64,000 nucleotides of DNA, taken from the NCBI RefSeq assembly GCF_000626715.1, contig NZ_AQRA01000001.1:124001-188000 (forward strand), in the 5' to 3' direction. The DNA is from Aquimarina atlantica (GTDB lineage Bacteria; Bacteroidota; Bacteroidia; Flavobacteriales; Flavobacteriaceae). Positions 43,863 to 53,073 of the stretch are shown one piece after another. A program made the translations under genes and the position numbers. Each line of letters opens with the position of its first letter. The stretch's first letter is position 1. Below the pieces are notes generated by a model. The model was not told where the DNA came from and did no database searches. It saw only the letters and a program-made list of their open reading frames with translations.

Positions 43863-44996
43863 ATGAATATAATTGATTCAAAAAAAATATGGCTTTCTTC
43901 ACCGCATATGGGTGGATCAGAGCAAAAATTTGTAAAAGAAGCATTTGACACAAACTGGGTAGCACCCTTGGGTCCAAACGTTAATGGATTTGAGAGTGAT
44001 ATCGAAAGTTATCTAGGTGAAGATGTTTATGCTGCAGCACTAAGTTCTGGTACAGCTGCGTTGCACCTTGGGTTAAAACTACTTGGTGTTACAGTTGGTG
44101 ATGAAGTGTTATGCCAAAGTATGACATTTGCTGCTTCGGCCAATCCAATAGTATATCTTGGTGCTAAACCTATATTTATAGATAGTGAAAGAAACACCTG
44201 GAATTTATGTCCAGATCAACTAGAAATAGCAATAAAAGATAGAATTGCAAAAGGTAAAAAACCTAAAGCAATTATTGCTGTACATTTATATGGAATGCCA
44301 TATAATGTAGAAGCTATTCACAAGATTGCTTCAGAATACAAAATCCCAATATTAGAAGATAGTGCAGAAGCCTTAGGGAGTTCTTATCAGGGAATTAACT
44401 GTGGGACTTTTGGGGATATTGCAATCCTTTCATTTAATGGGAATAAGATTATTACGACATCTGGTGGTGGAGCACTTGTTTCAAAAAAGCAAGACTATAA
44501 AAATAAGGCTATTTTCCTGGCGACTCAAGCCAGAGACAATGCACCTCATTATGAACATTCTGAAATAGGATATAATTACAGGATGAGTAATATTACTGCC
44601 GGTATAGGAAGAGGCCAGATGGAAGTTTTAGATGCCCATATAGCCAATAGACGTAGTAATTATGAATTTTACAAAAAGAATCTTGAAGATTCATCTGAAA
44701 TAAAATTTTTAGAAGAACCTTCGGGATATCATTCTAATAGATGGTTAACCTGTATAGAAACCAGTTCTTATAAACTAAGAGAAGGAATACGGTTATCATT
44801 AGCAGAAGAAAACATAGAATCAAGACCGTTATGGAAGCCCATGCATCAACAAGCTGTATTTGCAGATTGTGATGCTTACCTCAATGGAATTTCTGATGAC
44901 CTATTTGATCGCGGCCTTTGCTTACCCAGCGGGTCTAATCTTGAAGAAGATGATTTATATAGAATTGTATCAGTAATTAAAAATGTATTGAGATGA
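43863..44996 (+). CDS. DegT/DnrJ/EryC1/StrS aminotransferase (PglE-like)
   Basis: A 377-residue PLP-dependent sugar aminotransferase, probably forming a 4-amino-4,6-dideoxy sugar from a 4-keto-6-deoxy intermediate. The ATG at 43863 is preferred over an upstream in-frame TTG (43809), because MNIIDSKKIWLSSPHMGG matches the family start. Motifs: ALSSGTAALHL (PLP phosphate), EDSAEALGSSY, and the Schiff-base Lys195 in SFNGNKIITTSGGG. The stop overlaps the dehydratase start by 4 bases (ATGA), the gene order expected for PglE-PglF-type UDP-diNAc-bacillosamine synthesis. Confidence 0.9.
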   Translation: MNIIDSKKIWLSSPHMGGSEQKFVKEAFDTNWVAPLGPNVNGFESDIESYLGEDVYAAALSSGTAALHLGLKLLGVTVGDEVLCQSMTFAASANPIVYLGAKPIFIDSERNTWNLCPDQLEIAIKDRIAKGKKPKAIIAVHLYGMPYNVEAIHKIASEYKIPILEDSAEALGSSYQGINCGTFGDIAILSFNGNKIITTSGGGALVSKKQDYKNKAIFLATQARDNAPHYEHSEIGYNYRMSNITAGIGRGQMEVLDAHIANRRSNYEFYKKNLEDSSEIKFLEEPSGYHSNRWLTCIETSSYKLREGIRLSLAEENIESRPLWKPMHQQAVFADCDAYLNGISDDLFDRGLCLPSGSNLEEDDLYRIVSVIKNVLR

Positions 44997-46921
44997 TAAA
45001 GAGCTACCTTATAAATAATTCGCATAAACACGCATCTAAATGGCTTGTTTTATCAATTGATGTGTTAATTACGATCTTTAATTTCTTTTTGGCATATGTA
45101 ATTAGATTTGGAATCACTTTAAATTTTGATACCACTAATTTACTATACCAATTACCAATTATAGCAGGTTTATCTACCTTAAGCTTTTTAATGATAGGAT
45201 CCTATAAAGGAGTAGTTAGACATACAGGAATGAGAGATGCTTATAACCTGTTTCTTGCCGTAACGATCTTAATTAGTTTAATGGGGTTCTTTATGGCATC
45301 GAGTAGATTAGCACTAATGCCAGAATTATTAAATATTCCTGTATCTATAATTTGTGTGCATTATTTATTAAACATTATAACGCTTACAACAAGTCGTTTG
45401 GTCTTTAAATATTGCTACTATTATGTAAAATCAAAAATAGGAGAGACTTCAAGAATATTGATTTATGGAGCTGGAGATTCTGGATTAATAACCCTTGCTG
45501 CAGTAACTAATGATTCTAATAGATCTTTGTCTGTAGTTGGTTTTATCGACGATAATTCTCAAAAAATTGGTAAAACTATTAATGGGATTAAGGTTTATCC
45601 TTCAGAAATGATAGATCAAAGCTTTATCACTAAAAATAATATTAAAGAGATTGTTGTATCCATTCCGCATATAAGTAAGAAAAGACTTTCGGAAATTTCT
45701 GATAACTTGCTTAAGCTAAAGGTTACTGTTAAAATAATACCTGCAGTAAATGATTGGATTGATGGTAAACTAAAAGTTTCTCAGATTAAAGAAATTCAAA
45801 TAGAAGACTTGCTAGAAAGAGCTCCTATTAATATGGATAATCAGAATATCACCCAAGAACTTAATGATAAAGTGATTTTGATAACAGGAGCAGCTGGATC
45901 AATAGGAAGTGAAATAGTAAGACAAGCTTCATACTATAGCTACAGACACCTTGTTTTAGTTGATCAGGCAGAATCTCCGTTATATGATTTACAACAGGAA
46001 CTTTTAAGTAAAGGAGTAACTAATTTTACGCCTATTGTAGCTGATATAAGAGACCATCAAAGAATAGAAACTATATTTGAAAAATATAGACCTAATATGG
46101 TTTTTCATGCAGCAGCATATAAGCATGTACCTCTTATGGAGAATAATCCTTGCGAGGCAATTAAAATTAATGTGCTTGGAACGAGAAAACTGGCAGATTT
46201 GTCATCTGAGTTTGGTGTAGATAAGTTTGTTTTTGTATCTACAGATAAGGCAGTTAACCCTACAAATGTAATGGGAGCAACCAAGAGAGTTGCAGAAATG
46301 TATATAAAATGTATTAACCGAACCAGTAATACTAAGTTTATTACCACTAGATTCGGAAATGTACTGGGATCGAATGGATCTGTTATTCCATTATTTAAAA
46401 AACAAATCCAAAAGGGAGGGCCATTAACAGTTACCCATAAAGATGTAACTCGCTTTTTTATGACTATACCAGAAGCTTCTCAATTGGTTATAGAAGCAGG
46501 AACAATGGGTAATGGAGGCGAAATATTTATCTTTGATATGGGAGAGTCTGTAAAGATTTTTGACCTCGCAAAGAAAATGATACGATTATCTGGTCTTAGA
46601 TATCCAGAAGATATAGATATAAAGATAACTGGTCTTAGACCTGGAGAGAAATTATATGAAGAACTCCTGGCTGATACAGAAAATACGTTACCAACGTATC
46701 ACAAGAAAATAATGATAAGTAGATTTGATGATAATGATTGTGTATTGGTAAAAGATAAAATTGATGACCTTTGTATTATGAATTTATTAAGTCAGGATCA
46801 TCAAATTGTAGGGAAATTAAAAGAGATAGTTCCAGAATTTATCTCTAATAATTCTACTTTCGAGAGTATCGATAAAATTAATAAAAAAAGTATTCAAGGT
46901 AAGCAAGAAGTTCTTGTGTAG
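44993..46921 (+). CDS. Membrane-anchored UDP-sugar 4,6-dehydratase (PglF/WbpM/CapD-like)
   Basis: A 642-residue protein with four N-terminal membrane helices (about 15-130), a first nucleotide-binding domain (ILIYGAGDSGLITL near 155), and a C-terminal SDR dehydratase domain with GAAGSIGSEIVRQ (about 300-312), FHAAAYKHVPLMENNP, and VSTDKAVNPTNVMGATKR. It would convert UDP-GlcNAc to the 4-keto-6-deoxy sugar used by the coupled aminotransferase upstream. The length and architecture match PglF and WbpM. Together with the PglD- and PglC-type genes near 30-37 kb, it completes the priming-sugar route. Confidence 0.9.
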   Translation: MIKSYLINNSHKHASKWLVLSIDVLITIFNFFLAYVIRFGITLNFDTTNLLYQLPIIAGLSTLSFLMIGSYKGVVRHTGMRDAYNLFLAVTILISLMGFFMASSRLALMPELLNIPVSIICVHYLLNIITLTTSRLVFKYCYYYVKSKIGETSRILIYGAGDSGLITLAAVTNDSNRSLSVVGFIDDNSQKIGKTINGIKVYPSEMIDQSFITKNNIKEIVVSIPHISKKRLSEISDNLLKLKVTVKIIPAVNDWIDGKLKVSQIKEIQIEDLLERAPINMDNQNITQELNDKVILITGAAGSIGSEIVRQASYYSYRHLVLVDQAESPLYDLQQELLSKGVTNFTPIVADIRDHQRIETIFEKYRPNMVFHAAAYKHVPLMENNPCEAIKINVLGTRKLADLSSEFGVDKFVFVSTDKAVNPTNVMGATKRVAEMYIKCINRTSNTKFITTRFGNVLGSNGSVIPLFKKQIQKGGPLTVTHKDVTRFFMTIPEASQLVIEAGTMGNGGEIFIFDMGESVKIFDLAKKMIRLSGLRYPEDIDIKITGLRPGEKLYEELLADTENTLPTYHKKIMISRFDDNDCVLVKDKIDDLCIMNLLSQDHQIVGKLKEIVPEFISNNSTFESIDKINKKSIQGKQEVLV

Positions 46922-46997
46922 AGCTTGATATAACAAAATAGTAGGTATTATATAGTAAGGGAAAAAATACCTTCAAAAACATTTTTAGTAAGAAGAG

Positions 46998-47029
46998 ATA
47001 GGCTTGTTTAGGGGAATAAACTTGCCTAT
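46998..47029. repeat. Imperfect inverted repeat upstream of the export operon
   Basis: ATAGGC-TT-GTTTA and TAAAC-TT-GCCTAT form a 13-base stem, interrupted by a TT/TT internal loop, around GGGGAA. No T-run follows, so it is not a standard terminator; it may be an operator or a leader structure. Confidence 0.4.
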
Positions 47030-47092
47030 ATGCTTTATGGCGCTCTACTAGAACGCATGAAAGGAAAATAGTATAGATAAAGCAAAATCTTA

Positions 47093-47121
47093 TTGCTAAA
47101 CTAAATAAAGTTATATTTTTG
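47093..47121 (+). promoter_or_regulatory. Putative promoter of the export operon
   Basis: TTG at 47093-47095, an 18-base spacer and TATTTTTG at 47114-47121 fit the Bacteroidota promoter consensus well. The export lipoprotein gene starts 38 bases downstream. Confidence 0.55.
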
Positions 47122-47158
47122 TAACTCATTAAAAGGCTTACTTATAAAGTATTAAAAT

Positions 47159-47947
47159 ATGCGATGTAGATTTTTGTTATTATTTGTGGTATTAGTATCA
47201 GTTTTTTCCTGTAAAGTACCTGAAAATGTGGTTTATTTTCAAAATTCTGCAAATTTGGAGAAGATTTCTTCTACAAATTCTTTTACCTCTGTTTTTAAAG
47301 TAGATGATATCGTTGGTATACAGGTTTCTGCAGCAGATATGGATGCAGCAAGACCATTTAATTTGATGCAAAGTTCTTCTATATCACTGGGAGAAGGTGG
47401 AGGAGGAAATACAGCAAGTTCTGCCGGATCAGGTGAACCTACTTATCTAATAAATGAAGAAGGAAATATTGATTTTCCTGTTTTAGGGGAGTTAAAAATT
47501 GCTGGCTTAACTCGAATTGAGGTTAAGGAAATGATTAAAGAAAAACTAAAAATTTATATAAATGATCCTATAGTAAGTGTACGGCTTAAGAATTTTAAGA
47601 TTACCGTTATGGGAGAAGTATCAAAACCTGGTTCTTATACAATACCCAACGAAAGAATTACTATTATTGAAGCCCTTGGTTTGGCAGGAGATATGACTAT
47701 TAAAGGAAGAAGAGAAAACCTAATGGTTATTAGAGAAAATGAAGGAGTAAATACGTACCATCGTGTAGATCTTACTTCTAAATCAATTTTCGAATCCCCT
47801 GTATATTATCTGGCACAAAACGATGTTATTTATGTTGAACCAAATGACTCAAGAATAAAAGAATCCAAAACACGTAATAACACCCTTGGTGTCATTATTA
47901 GTATTGTTGGTGTAATTATATCGGTAGTAACTCTAGTTGTAAGATAA
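47159..47947 (+). CDS. Wza-type polysaccharide export lipoprotein
   Basis: A 262-residue outer-membrane-associated export protein. The signal peptide ends in SVFSC with lipid Cys18. The polysaccharide-export domain covers about residues 40-140 (FKVDDIVGIQVS, TYLINEEGNIDFPVLGELKIAGLT), followed by an SLBB-type stretch (VMGEVSKPGSYTIPNERITIIEALGLAG). A C-terminal hydrophobic segment (GVIISIVGVIISVVTLVV) may span the outer membrane as an alpha-helix, as in Wza. It lies 7 bases ahead of the Wzc-type kinase, the normal export pair. Confidence 0.92.
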   Translation: MRCRFLLLFVVLVSVFSCKVPENVVYFQNSANLEKISSTNSFTSVFKVDDIVGIQVSAADMDAARPFNLMQSSSISLGEGGGGNTASSAGSGEPTYLINEEGNIDFPVLGELKIAGLTRIEVKEMIKEKLKIYINDPIVSVRLKNFKITVMGEVSKPGSYTIPNERITIIEALGLAGDMTIKGRRENLMVIRENEGVNTYHRVDLTSKSIFESPVYYLAQNDVIYVEPNDSRIKESKTRNNTLGVIISIVGVIISVVTLVVR

Positions 47948-47954
47948 TAAGTAT

Positions 47955-50315
47955 ATGATTTCTAATACCAATAATGCTCCTGCAAAGAATACTAATTTTG
48001 ATTCGTCTTCTGGATTTAGTTTTAATCTTAGGGATCAAATTTTAAAATACCTTAAACGTTGGTATTGGTTCGTATTAAGTGTCTTTATTTTTGTTGGTTT
48101 AGCATATGTTAAAGTAAGATATACAATTCCTCAGTATAATGTTTCTTCTACTATTGCGATTTCTCAGGATGAAAGTATGAGTGAATCTGAGTTGTCAGCA
48201 TTTAAAGATCTAGGGATATTGGATGATGGGCAGAATAAAATTGAAAATGAGATTCAGATTATTAGATCAAGAACATTATTGACTAATGTCGTTAATAATT
48301 TAAAACTTAATGTCCGATATTTTAGTGAAGGAAGAATTTTGGAAGTAGAGAACTACCCAAAATCACTTATCGAAATCAATTTTTTATCAGATGATTCTAT
48401 TGTACATAAAAAATCAAAGGTTTTTCATGTACGAATTAATTCGGGTACTTCGTTTTCCTTTTTAGATGGAAAAGACCAAAAACTAAGCGATCACTCTTTT
48501 GGGAAAACAATTAGTACCAGCGTTGGGGATATTATTATTACACCAAGTGTAGATTCTATGGACGCTAATAGTGGTAAGATCATAAAAATTGTGATAACAC
48601 CAGTAAAACTTGTTGCAGAATCTTATAGGAACAGGTTGTCTATTATACCAGGTAAAGGTTCATCAATCGTTAGATTATCATTAAACGATCCGGTAAAGGA
48701 AAAGGCAAAAGATATTATTAATAACCTTGTAGAAGAATATAACAAGGCAACTATAGAAAATAAAAAACAAGCTTCGGCAAGAACAGCAGATTTTATAAAT
48801 GAGCGTTTAGAACTTATTTCAGGAGATTTGACCCAAGTAGATGATCAGGCAGCAACTTATCAATCCAGTAGAGGATTGACCAGTAGCGATGTGGCAGTTC
48901 AAGCGCAGCAATTTTCAGATTTAGATACAAAAAACTCTCAAGAAATAGCACGATTAAATACGCAGCTGTATTTTATAGAATCTATGCGAAAATTTGTACT
49001 TAGCCAGGAAGGTAAGTTTGACCTTGTGCCACAATCTAATTCTGGGTTTAGTGATCCAACAGTTGCTACTACAATATCAAGATATAATGGATTAATTCTT
49101 CAGAGGCAGCGGTTGTTAAAAAGTTCGAGTGTAAAGAATCCGGTTGTTGTAAATATAGATCAGCAAATCGGTGGATTAAGACAAGTGCTTATAGGAAGTT
49201 TAAATAGCTTAAAAAATTCTATTAATGGGCAATTGCGAAGCTTAAATACTCAGAACCAATATTTTGGAGGTCAGATATATAGTGCGCCAACGCGACAGAA
49301 AGATATTAGAGCTATTGAGAGAGAACAGACTATAAAAGAACAATTATATCTTTATCTACTTCAAAAAAGAGAAGAAGCAGAGATAAAGAGTCATATTACG
49401 CTTTCTAATGCCAGAGTGATCGACAAAGCGTCTACATTGGGATCGTATCCAGTATCTCCAAATAAGAAAACCATATATGCAGGAGCTTTCTTTCTTGGTT
49501 TGATATTACCTTTTCTTATTATTTATACTTCAGATTTGTTGAATGTAAAAGTAAGCTCTAGAGAAGATCTCGAAAAAGTACTTTCTATGCCAATTATTGG
49601 ATCTATACCAAAGGTGAAATCTAAAAATAAAATCATGATTTCGCAAAATGACAGATCAGGAATAGCAGAAGCATTTAGGATCTTAAGAACAAACTTAGAT
49701 TTCTTAATGGCAGGGATTAACAAAACTAAAGGAAAAGTTATTTTTGTTACATCTACTATTTCTGGAGAAGGAAAGACTTTAATCTCCTCAAATTTGGCTA
49801 AAACTTTGGCTATTTCAGGAAAAAAAGTAGCCTTTTTAGGTACAGATTTAAGAGATCCAAAATTGCATAAGTTTTTTGATCTGCCTAATGGGAAAGATTC
49901 TAAAGGACTTACTAATTTTATAATGAATGATGAGTTAACTCCAGAAGATATCATATATAAATATAAAAAAGAAGATGCATTTGATATTATACCATCTGGA
50001 GCAATACCACCTAACCCTGCAGAACTTTTAATGCAGGAAAGAGTAGATGTAATGTTTAAGTATCTAGAAGAACATTATGATTATATCATTGTAGATACTG
50101 CTCCTGTTAGCCTTGTAACCGATACACTTTTAATAGCAAAGCATGCAGATTTAAGTATTTATATTGTAAGAGAAAATTACTCTGATAAAAGAGTATTACA
50201 GGTTCCGGAAAATTTCTATATAGAAAAACGTTTACCAAATATTGCAGTTTTACTTAATGCTGCTGGTAATAAGACGGGGTATAATTATGGGTATGGTTAC
50301 GGAAAAAAGAATTAA
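47955..50315 (+). CDS. Wzc-type polysaccharide co-polymerase / tyrosine autokinase
   Basis: A 786-residue inner-membrane protein. It has an N-terminal Wzz domain with membrane helices near 36-53 and about 505-525, and a long periplasmic coiled-coil stretch between them. The cytosolic BY-kinase domain has Walker A SGEGKT (603-608), Walker A' LGTDLRDPK, and Walker B YIIVDTAP. The tail is Tyr-rich, with Tyr776, 778, 780 and 782, the cluster for autophosphorylation. It controls polymer length and export with the Wza protein encoded just upstream. Its stop overlaps by 4 bases with that of the convergent phosphatase gene. Confidence 0.94.
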   Translation: MISNTNNAPAKNTNFDSSSGFSFNLRDQILKYLKRWYWFVLSVFIFVGLAYVKVRYTIPQYNVSSTIAISQDESMSESELSAFKDLGILDDGQNKIENEIQIIRSRTLLTNVVNNLKLNVRYFSEGRILEVENYPKSLIEINFLSDDSIVHKKSKVFHVRINSGTSFSFLDGKDQKLSDHSFGKTISTSVGDIIITPSVDSMDANSGKIIKIVITPVKLVAESYRNRLSIIPGKGSSIVRLSLNDPVKEKAKDIINNLVEEYNKATIENKKQASARTADFINERLELISGDLTQVDDQAATYQSSRGLTSSDVAVQAQQFSDLDTKNSQEIARLNTQLYFIESMRKFVLSQEGKFDLVPQSNSGFSDPTVATTISRYNGLILQRQRLLKSSSVKNPVVVNIDQQIGGLRQVLIGSLNSLKNSINGQLRSLNTQNQYFGGQIYSAPTRQKDIRAIEREQTIKEQLYLYLLQKREEAEIKSHITLSNARVIDKASTLGSYPVSPNKKTIYAGAFFLGLILPFLIIYTSDLLNVKVSSREDLEKVLSMPIIGSIPKVKSKNKIMISQNDRSGIAEAFRILRTNLDFLMAGINKTKGKVIFVTSTISGEGKTLISSNLAKTLAISGKKVAFLGTDLRDPKLHKFFDLPNGKDSKGLTNFIMNDELTPEDIIYKYKKEDAFDIIPSGAIPPNPAELLMQERVDVMFKYLEEHYDYIIVDTAPVSLVTDTLLIAKHADLSIYIVRENYSDKRVLQVPENFYIEKRLPNIAVLLNAAGNKTGYNYGYGYGKKN

Positions 50316-51049
50316 GAAAATTCGATATTATTTTTCATTAATGAAGTAATCTTTTTAGCAATTTTAAACTCAAATCCCTTTTCTAAGACTTCTAATTGAT
50401 GATAGTTGTGTACGTCTGTACCTGTAAAGTCTATATATCCTTGATCTATCATTTTTTTGGCAAAGGATTTTATTTGCTCACCGTAATATCCTGATATTGA
50501 TAATAGGTTAACCTGAAACAGAAACCCTGATGCTTTTAATTCATCATATTTTTTTAGGTCATCATGATAAAAAGAATATCGTTCTGGGTGTGCCAAAATA
50601 GGAATGTATCCTGCTAATTTAATTTCGAATAAAATTTCGTTTAGATTAATAGGAGGTGCAAAAGTAGACATTTCGACCAATATGTAATTTTGATGTAATG
50701 GTAAAATGTCATTGTTTTTTATACGTTCATAAAACAAATCGTCCATCATATATTCTGCACTTGCACGTAATTCTATTTTTGTTATTCCCAAAGGAACAAG
50801 AACATCTTTAAGCTTTTTTAAATTACTAGTTATAGTTTGCGAAGAATTTGGCCATATATCTTGCATTATATGAGGAGTAGTAATTACTTTTTTAAAGCCA
50901 AAATTTTCAAATTGTTCCAGGATATAACCTGATTGATAAATTGTCTTTACTCCATCATCAATACCCGGAAGCAAATGTGAATGAATATCGATGTAACCAT
51001 CTGGTACAACTTCTTTAAAAGGAACATCTTTTTTTGATAAGAACCGCAA
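50312..51049 (-). CDS. CpsB/YwqE-type tyrosine-protein phosphatase
   Basis: A 245-residue PHP-fold metallophosphatase that would dephosphorylate the Tyr tail of the Wzc-type kinase. Metal-binding motifs: DIHSHLLPGIDDG (about 21-33), PHIM, AHPERY and the C-terminal TGTDVHN. The start is TTG, because no in-frame ATG precedes the first motif at the right distance. It is oriented against the kinase gene with a 4-base overlap of stops, an arrangement that could let the transcripts interfere. I see no terminator between them. Confidence 0.9.
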   Translation of the reverse strand: MRFLSKKDVPFKEVVPDGYIDIHSHLLPGIDDGVKTIYQSGYILEQFENFGFKKVITTPHIMQDIWPNSSQTITSNLKKLKDVLVPLGITKIELRASAEYMMDDLFYERIKNNDILPLHQNYILVEMSTFAPPINLNEILFEIKLAGYIPILAHPERYSFYHDDLKKYDELKASGFLFQVNLLSISGYYGEQIKSFAKKMIDQGYIDFTGTDVHNYHQLEVLEKGFEFKIAKKITSLMKNNIEFS

Positions 51050-51158
51050 TTTGATTTTTGTTTTGGGGTGAACGTAAAATAAAATATATTCGTTATAATA
51101 ACATTATTAGTGCATTATAGCAAATAAAATGTAAAAATATAGATTTATTATACATAAA

Positions 51159-51192
51159 AAACTGTTTAAGAACAGAGATTCTTAAACAGTTT
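51159..51192 (-). terminator. Rho-independent terminator of the sigma operon
   Basis: A perfect 12-base stem (ACTGTTTAAGAA with TTCTTAAACAGT), extended by further A/T pairs, closes on a 6-base loop. On the minus strand it follows the DUF2807 stop and runs into a T-run. Confidence 0.75.
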
Positions 51193-51217
51193 AATATAAT
51201 TAATAGTTATCTTACTA

Positions 51218-51952
51218 CTATCTTTTTGTAATATCTCCTGATCCAGATACCTTTTTATCTTCTTTTTGAGGGTCTCCTTTATAAAATATATCACCAGATC
51301 CTGATACACGAGCTTTTAAGTAGGTAGTTGCCATTACTTCGATGTCTCCAGAACCAGATACGGTTGCTGTTACATTTTTTGCATTTAACTCATACGCAGA
51401 AAGGTCTCCAGACCCAGATACGTTTCCGTTAAAACTACCGGCACTTCCTTTTAAAGCCAAATCACCAGAACCAGATACTTGTCCCCATATGTTTTCGGCA
51501 TCTACAACAAGCTGAACATCACCAGATCCGGATACTCCGGTTTTAAAATCAGAAGCTTTAATTGTATCAGAACTATATACATCACCTGATCCTGATAGTG
51601 TAACCTGAGTTAGATCTTTAAAAGGAACCGTAATAATTAATTTTTTTCCTCTAGACGGCTTTAGATAATATCCTCTTTTTACATAAATCTTAAGAGCATC
51701 TCCTTCGACTTCGGTTACTATATAATCTATAAGATTGCTTTCTCCTTTGATTGTAATCTTTCCTTCTGTTCCTGATATTAAAGATACATCCAGGCTTCCT
51801 TTTACTTTTACTTGATCATAATCAGATGTCGTTCTATTTTTGGTAACAGAATCACCATTACCATTGATTTTTTTTCCATTTCCCCACCATTGTGCCTGTA
51901 AAGAAGTGATACTGCATAATGTAAGTCCTATAATAAATGCTGCTGTTCTCAT
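51218..51952 (-). CDS. Secreted DUF2807 (GIN domain) repeat protein
   Basis: A 244-residue protein with a signal peptide (about 1-20, ending LQAQ). The mature part is a beta-solenoid-like DUF2807 domain made of seven SGSGD units spaced about 19-20 residues apart (LSGSGDVYSS, VSGSGDVQL, VSGSGDLAL, VSGSGDLSA, VSGSGDIEV, VSGSGDIFY, VSGSGDITK). No catalytic residues are evident. It is the last gene of the ECF sigma operon, so it is probably produced on cell-envelope stress and acts in the periplasm or on the surface. Confidence 0.85.
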   Translation of the reverse strand: MRTAAFIIGLTLCSITSLQAQWWGNGKKINGNGDSVTKNRTTSDYDQVKVKGSLDVSLISGTEGKITIKGESNLIDYIVTEVEGDALKIYVKRGYYLKPSRGKKLIITVPFKDLTQVTLSGSGDVYSSDTIKASDFKTGVSGSGDVQLVVDAENIWGQVSGSGDLALKGSAGSFNGNVSGSGDLSAYELNAKNVTATVSGSGDIEVMATTYLKARVSGSGDIFYKGDPQKEDKKVSGSGDITKR

Positions 51953-51981
51953 TGTATTGATGTATTAATGTTTTGTATGTA

Positions 51982-53073
51982 TTAGTTTTTTCTTAGTTTG
52001 ATTCCACCATAGCTAGAGGTTATATTAATTGTTTTCCCGCTATTAGCCTGGCCATTATATCCTTGATAATCTTTTTTAGAGCTCTTAACGTATTTCTTTT
52101 GCACATTAATACCGTCATCTAGTTTTATACCTCCATATGAAGTCTTGATTGCAAAATCAAAAGTACATCCATCTTCATATCCGATATTAACACTGGTATA
52201 ATCTGTTTTGATTGTTACACTTTTGAAGGTTGGTTGTAGCGAACGGACTTCGATGGATCCATAATCAGAGTCGATACTTAGTTCTTCAGAAATACTTCCA
52301 AATTTTGTATTTACATAGTCTGAAACACCTATTATTTTTCCTCCATTTTCTATTCGAATCCCACCATAATCACAATTATAATTTAGACTTTTTATAGATT
52401 TGAATTTTGATTGTGTATAATCTGCATTCAGATCAATTCTATCCCCATTACCAACTTCAAAATCAGAATAATCTGCGTTGATTTTTCCATTTTTCATATA
52501 AGAGATAGTACTGTTATTGGTATAATCTATATTTACATAGTTGTTATCGCCTAATAATTCTCCGATAATAATTTGGCCATAATCGCAATTGATTTTAGCA
52601 TTACCTTTTATTTTATCTAAGGTGATGCTTCCGTAATCATTATTAAAATCGACACTATTAGTTACAGGAACTTTTACCGAATAGTTGATTTTCATATTCA
52701 TATTGTTGTTCCATCCACTAGTCCATTTATCCCACCAGGAACTATTGTTTTTGTTAAAAATGGTTTTGGCACTAACCATTTGAGAGGAAGAATCAAACTC
52801 GACATCGATAGATTCTAGTTTTTTGATTACTTTTTCTTCATTATTTCCGCTTACTTTGATCGTAATTTCCATAACGATTCGGTTTTCATTCCAGGAAGTA
52901 ATATCCAGGTTGCCATAATCATTACTAATTTTTAATAAAGCATCTGCGTTAACCGAGAAGTCTTTTTTTAATGTTTTTTCTTTGGTATATTTTCCTTTCA
53001 GATCTCCATTATTAGCTAATGCCAATGTAGGAATCATGAACAAGAGGAGCATATTATAGTATAAAGTTTTCAT
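51982..53073 (-). CDS. Secreted DUF4097-like beta-solenoid protein
   Basis: A 363-residue protein. The ATG at 53073 is preferred to one at 53094, because it directly precedes a good signal peptide (MKTLYYNMLLLFMIPTLALA). The mature part carries repeated NDYGSI / CDYGQI / SDYGSI / SSYGGI units, the mark of DUF4097-type solenoids. The start overlaps the stop of the upstream anti-sigma-like gene by 20 bases. Function is unknown; it shares the operon and likely the stress control with the DUF2807 protein encoded next. Confidence 0.8.
   Translation of the reverse strand: MKTLYYNMLLLFMIPTLALANNGDLKGKYTKEKTLKKDFSVNADALLKISNDYGNLDITSWNENRIVMEITIKVSGNNEEKVIKKLESIDVEFDSSSQMVSAKTIFNKNNSSWWDKWTSGWNNNMNMKINYSVKVPVTNSVDFNNDYGSITLDKIKGNAKINCDYGQIIIGELLGDNNYVNIDYTNNSTISYMKNGKINADYSDFEVGNGDRIDLNADYTQSKFKSIKSLNYNCDYGGIRIENGGKIIGVSDYVNTKFGSISEELSIDSDYGSIEVRSLQPTFKSVTIKTDYTSVNIGYEDGCTFDFAIKTSYGGIKLDDGINVQKKYVKSSKKDYQGYNGQANSGKTINITSSYGGIKLRKN

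Noticed and set aside
49523..49954. A 143-codon open frame on the minus strand
   Set aside because: It is antisense to the kinase domain of the Wzc-type gene, which has intact Walker motifs in the other frame.
51218..51640. The regular 57-60-base spaced similar DNA units as a CRISPR-like array
   Set aside because: They are codons for the SGSGD protein repeats in one continuous reading frame, and the units differ at wobble positions.
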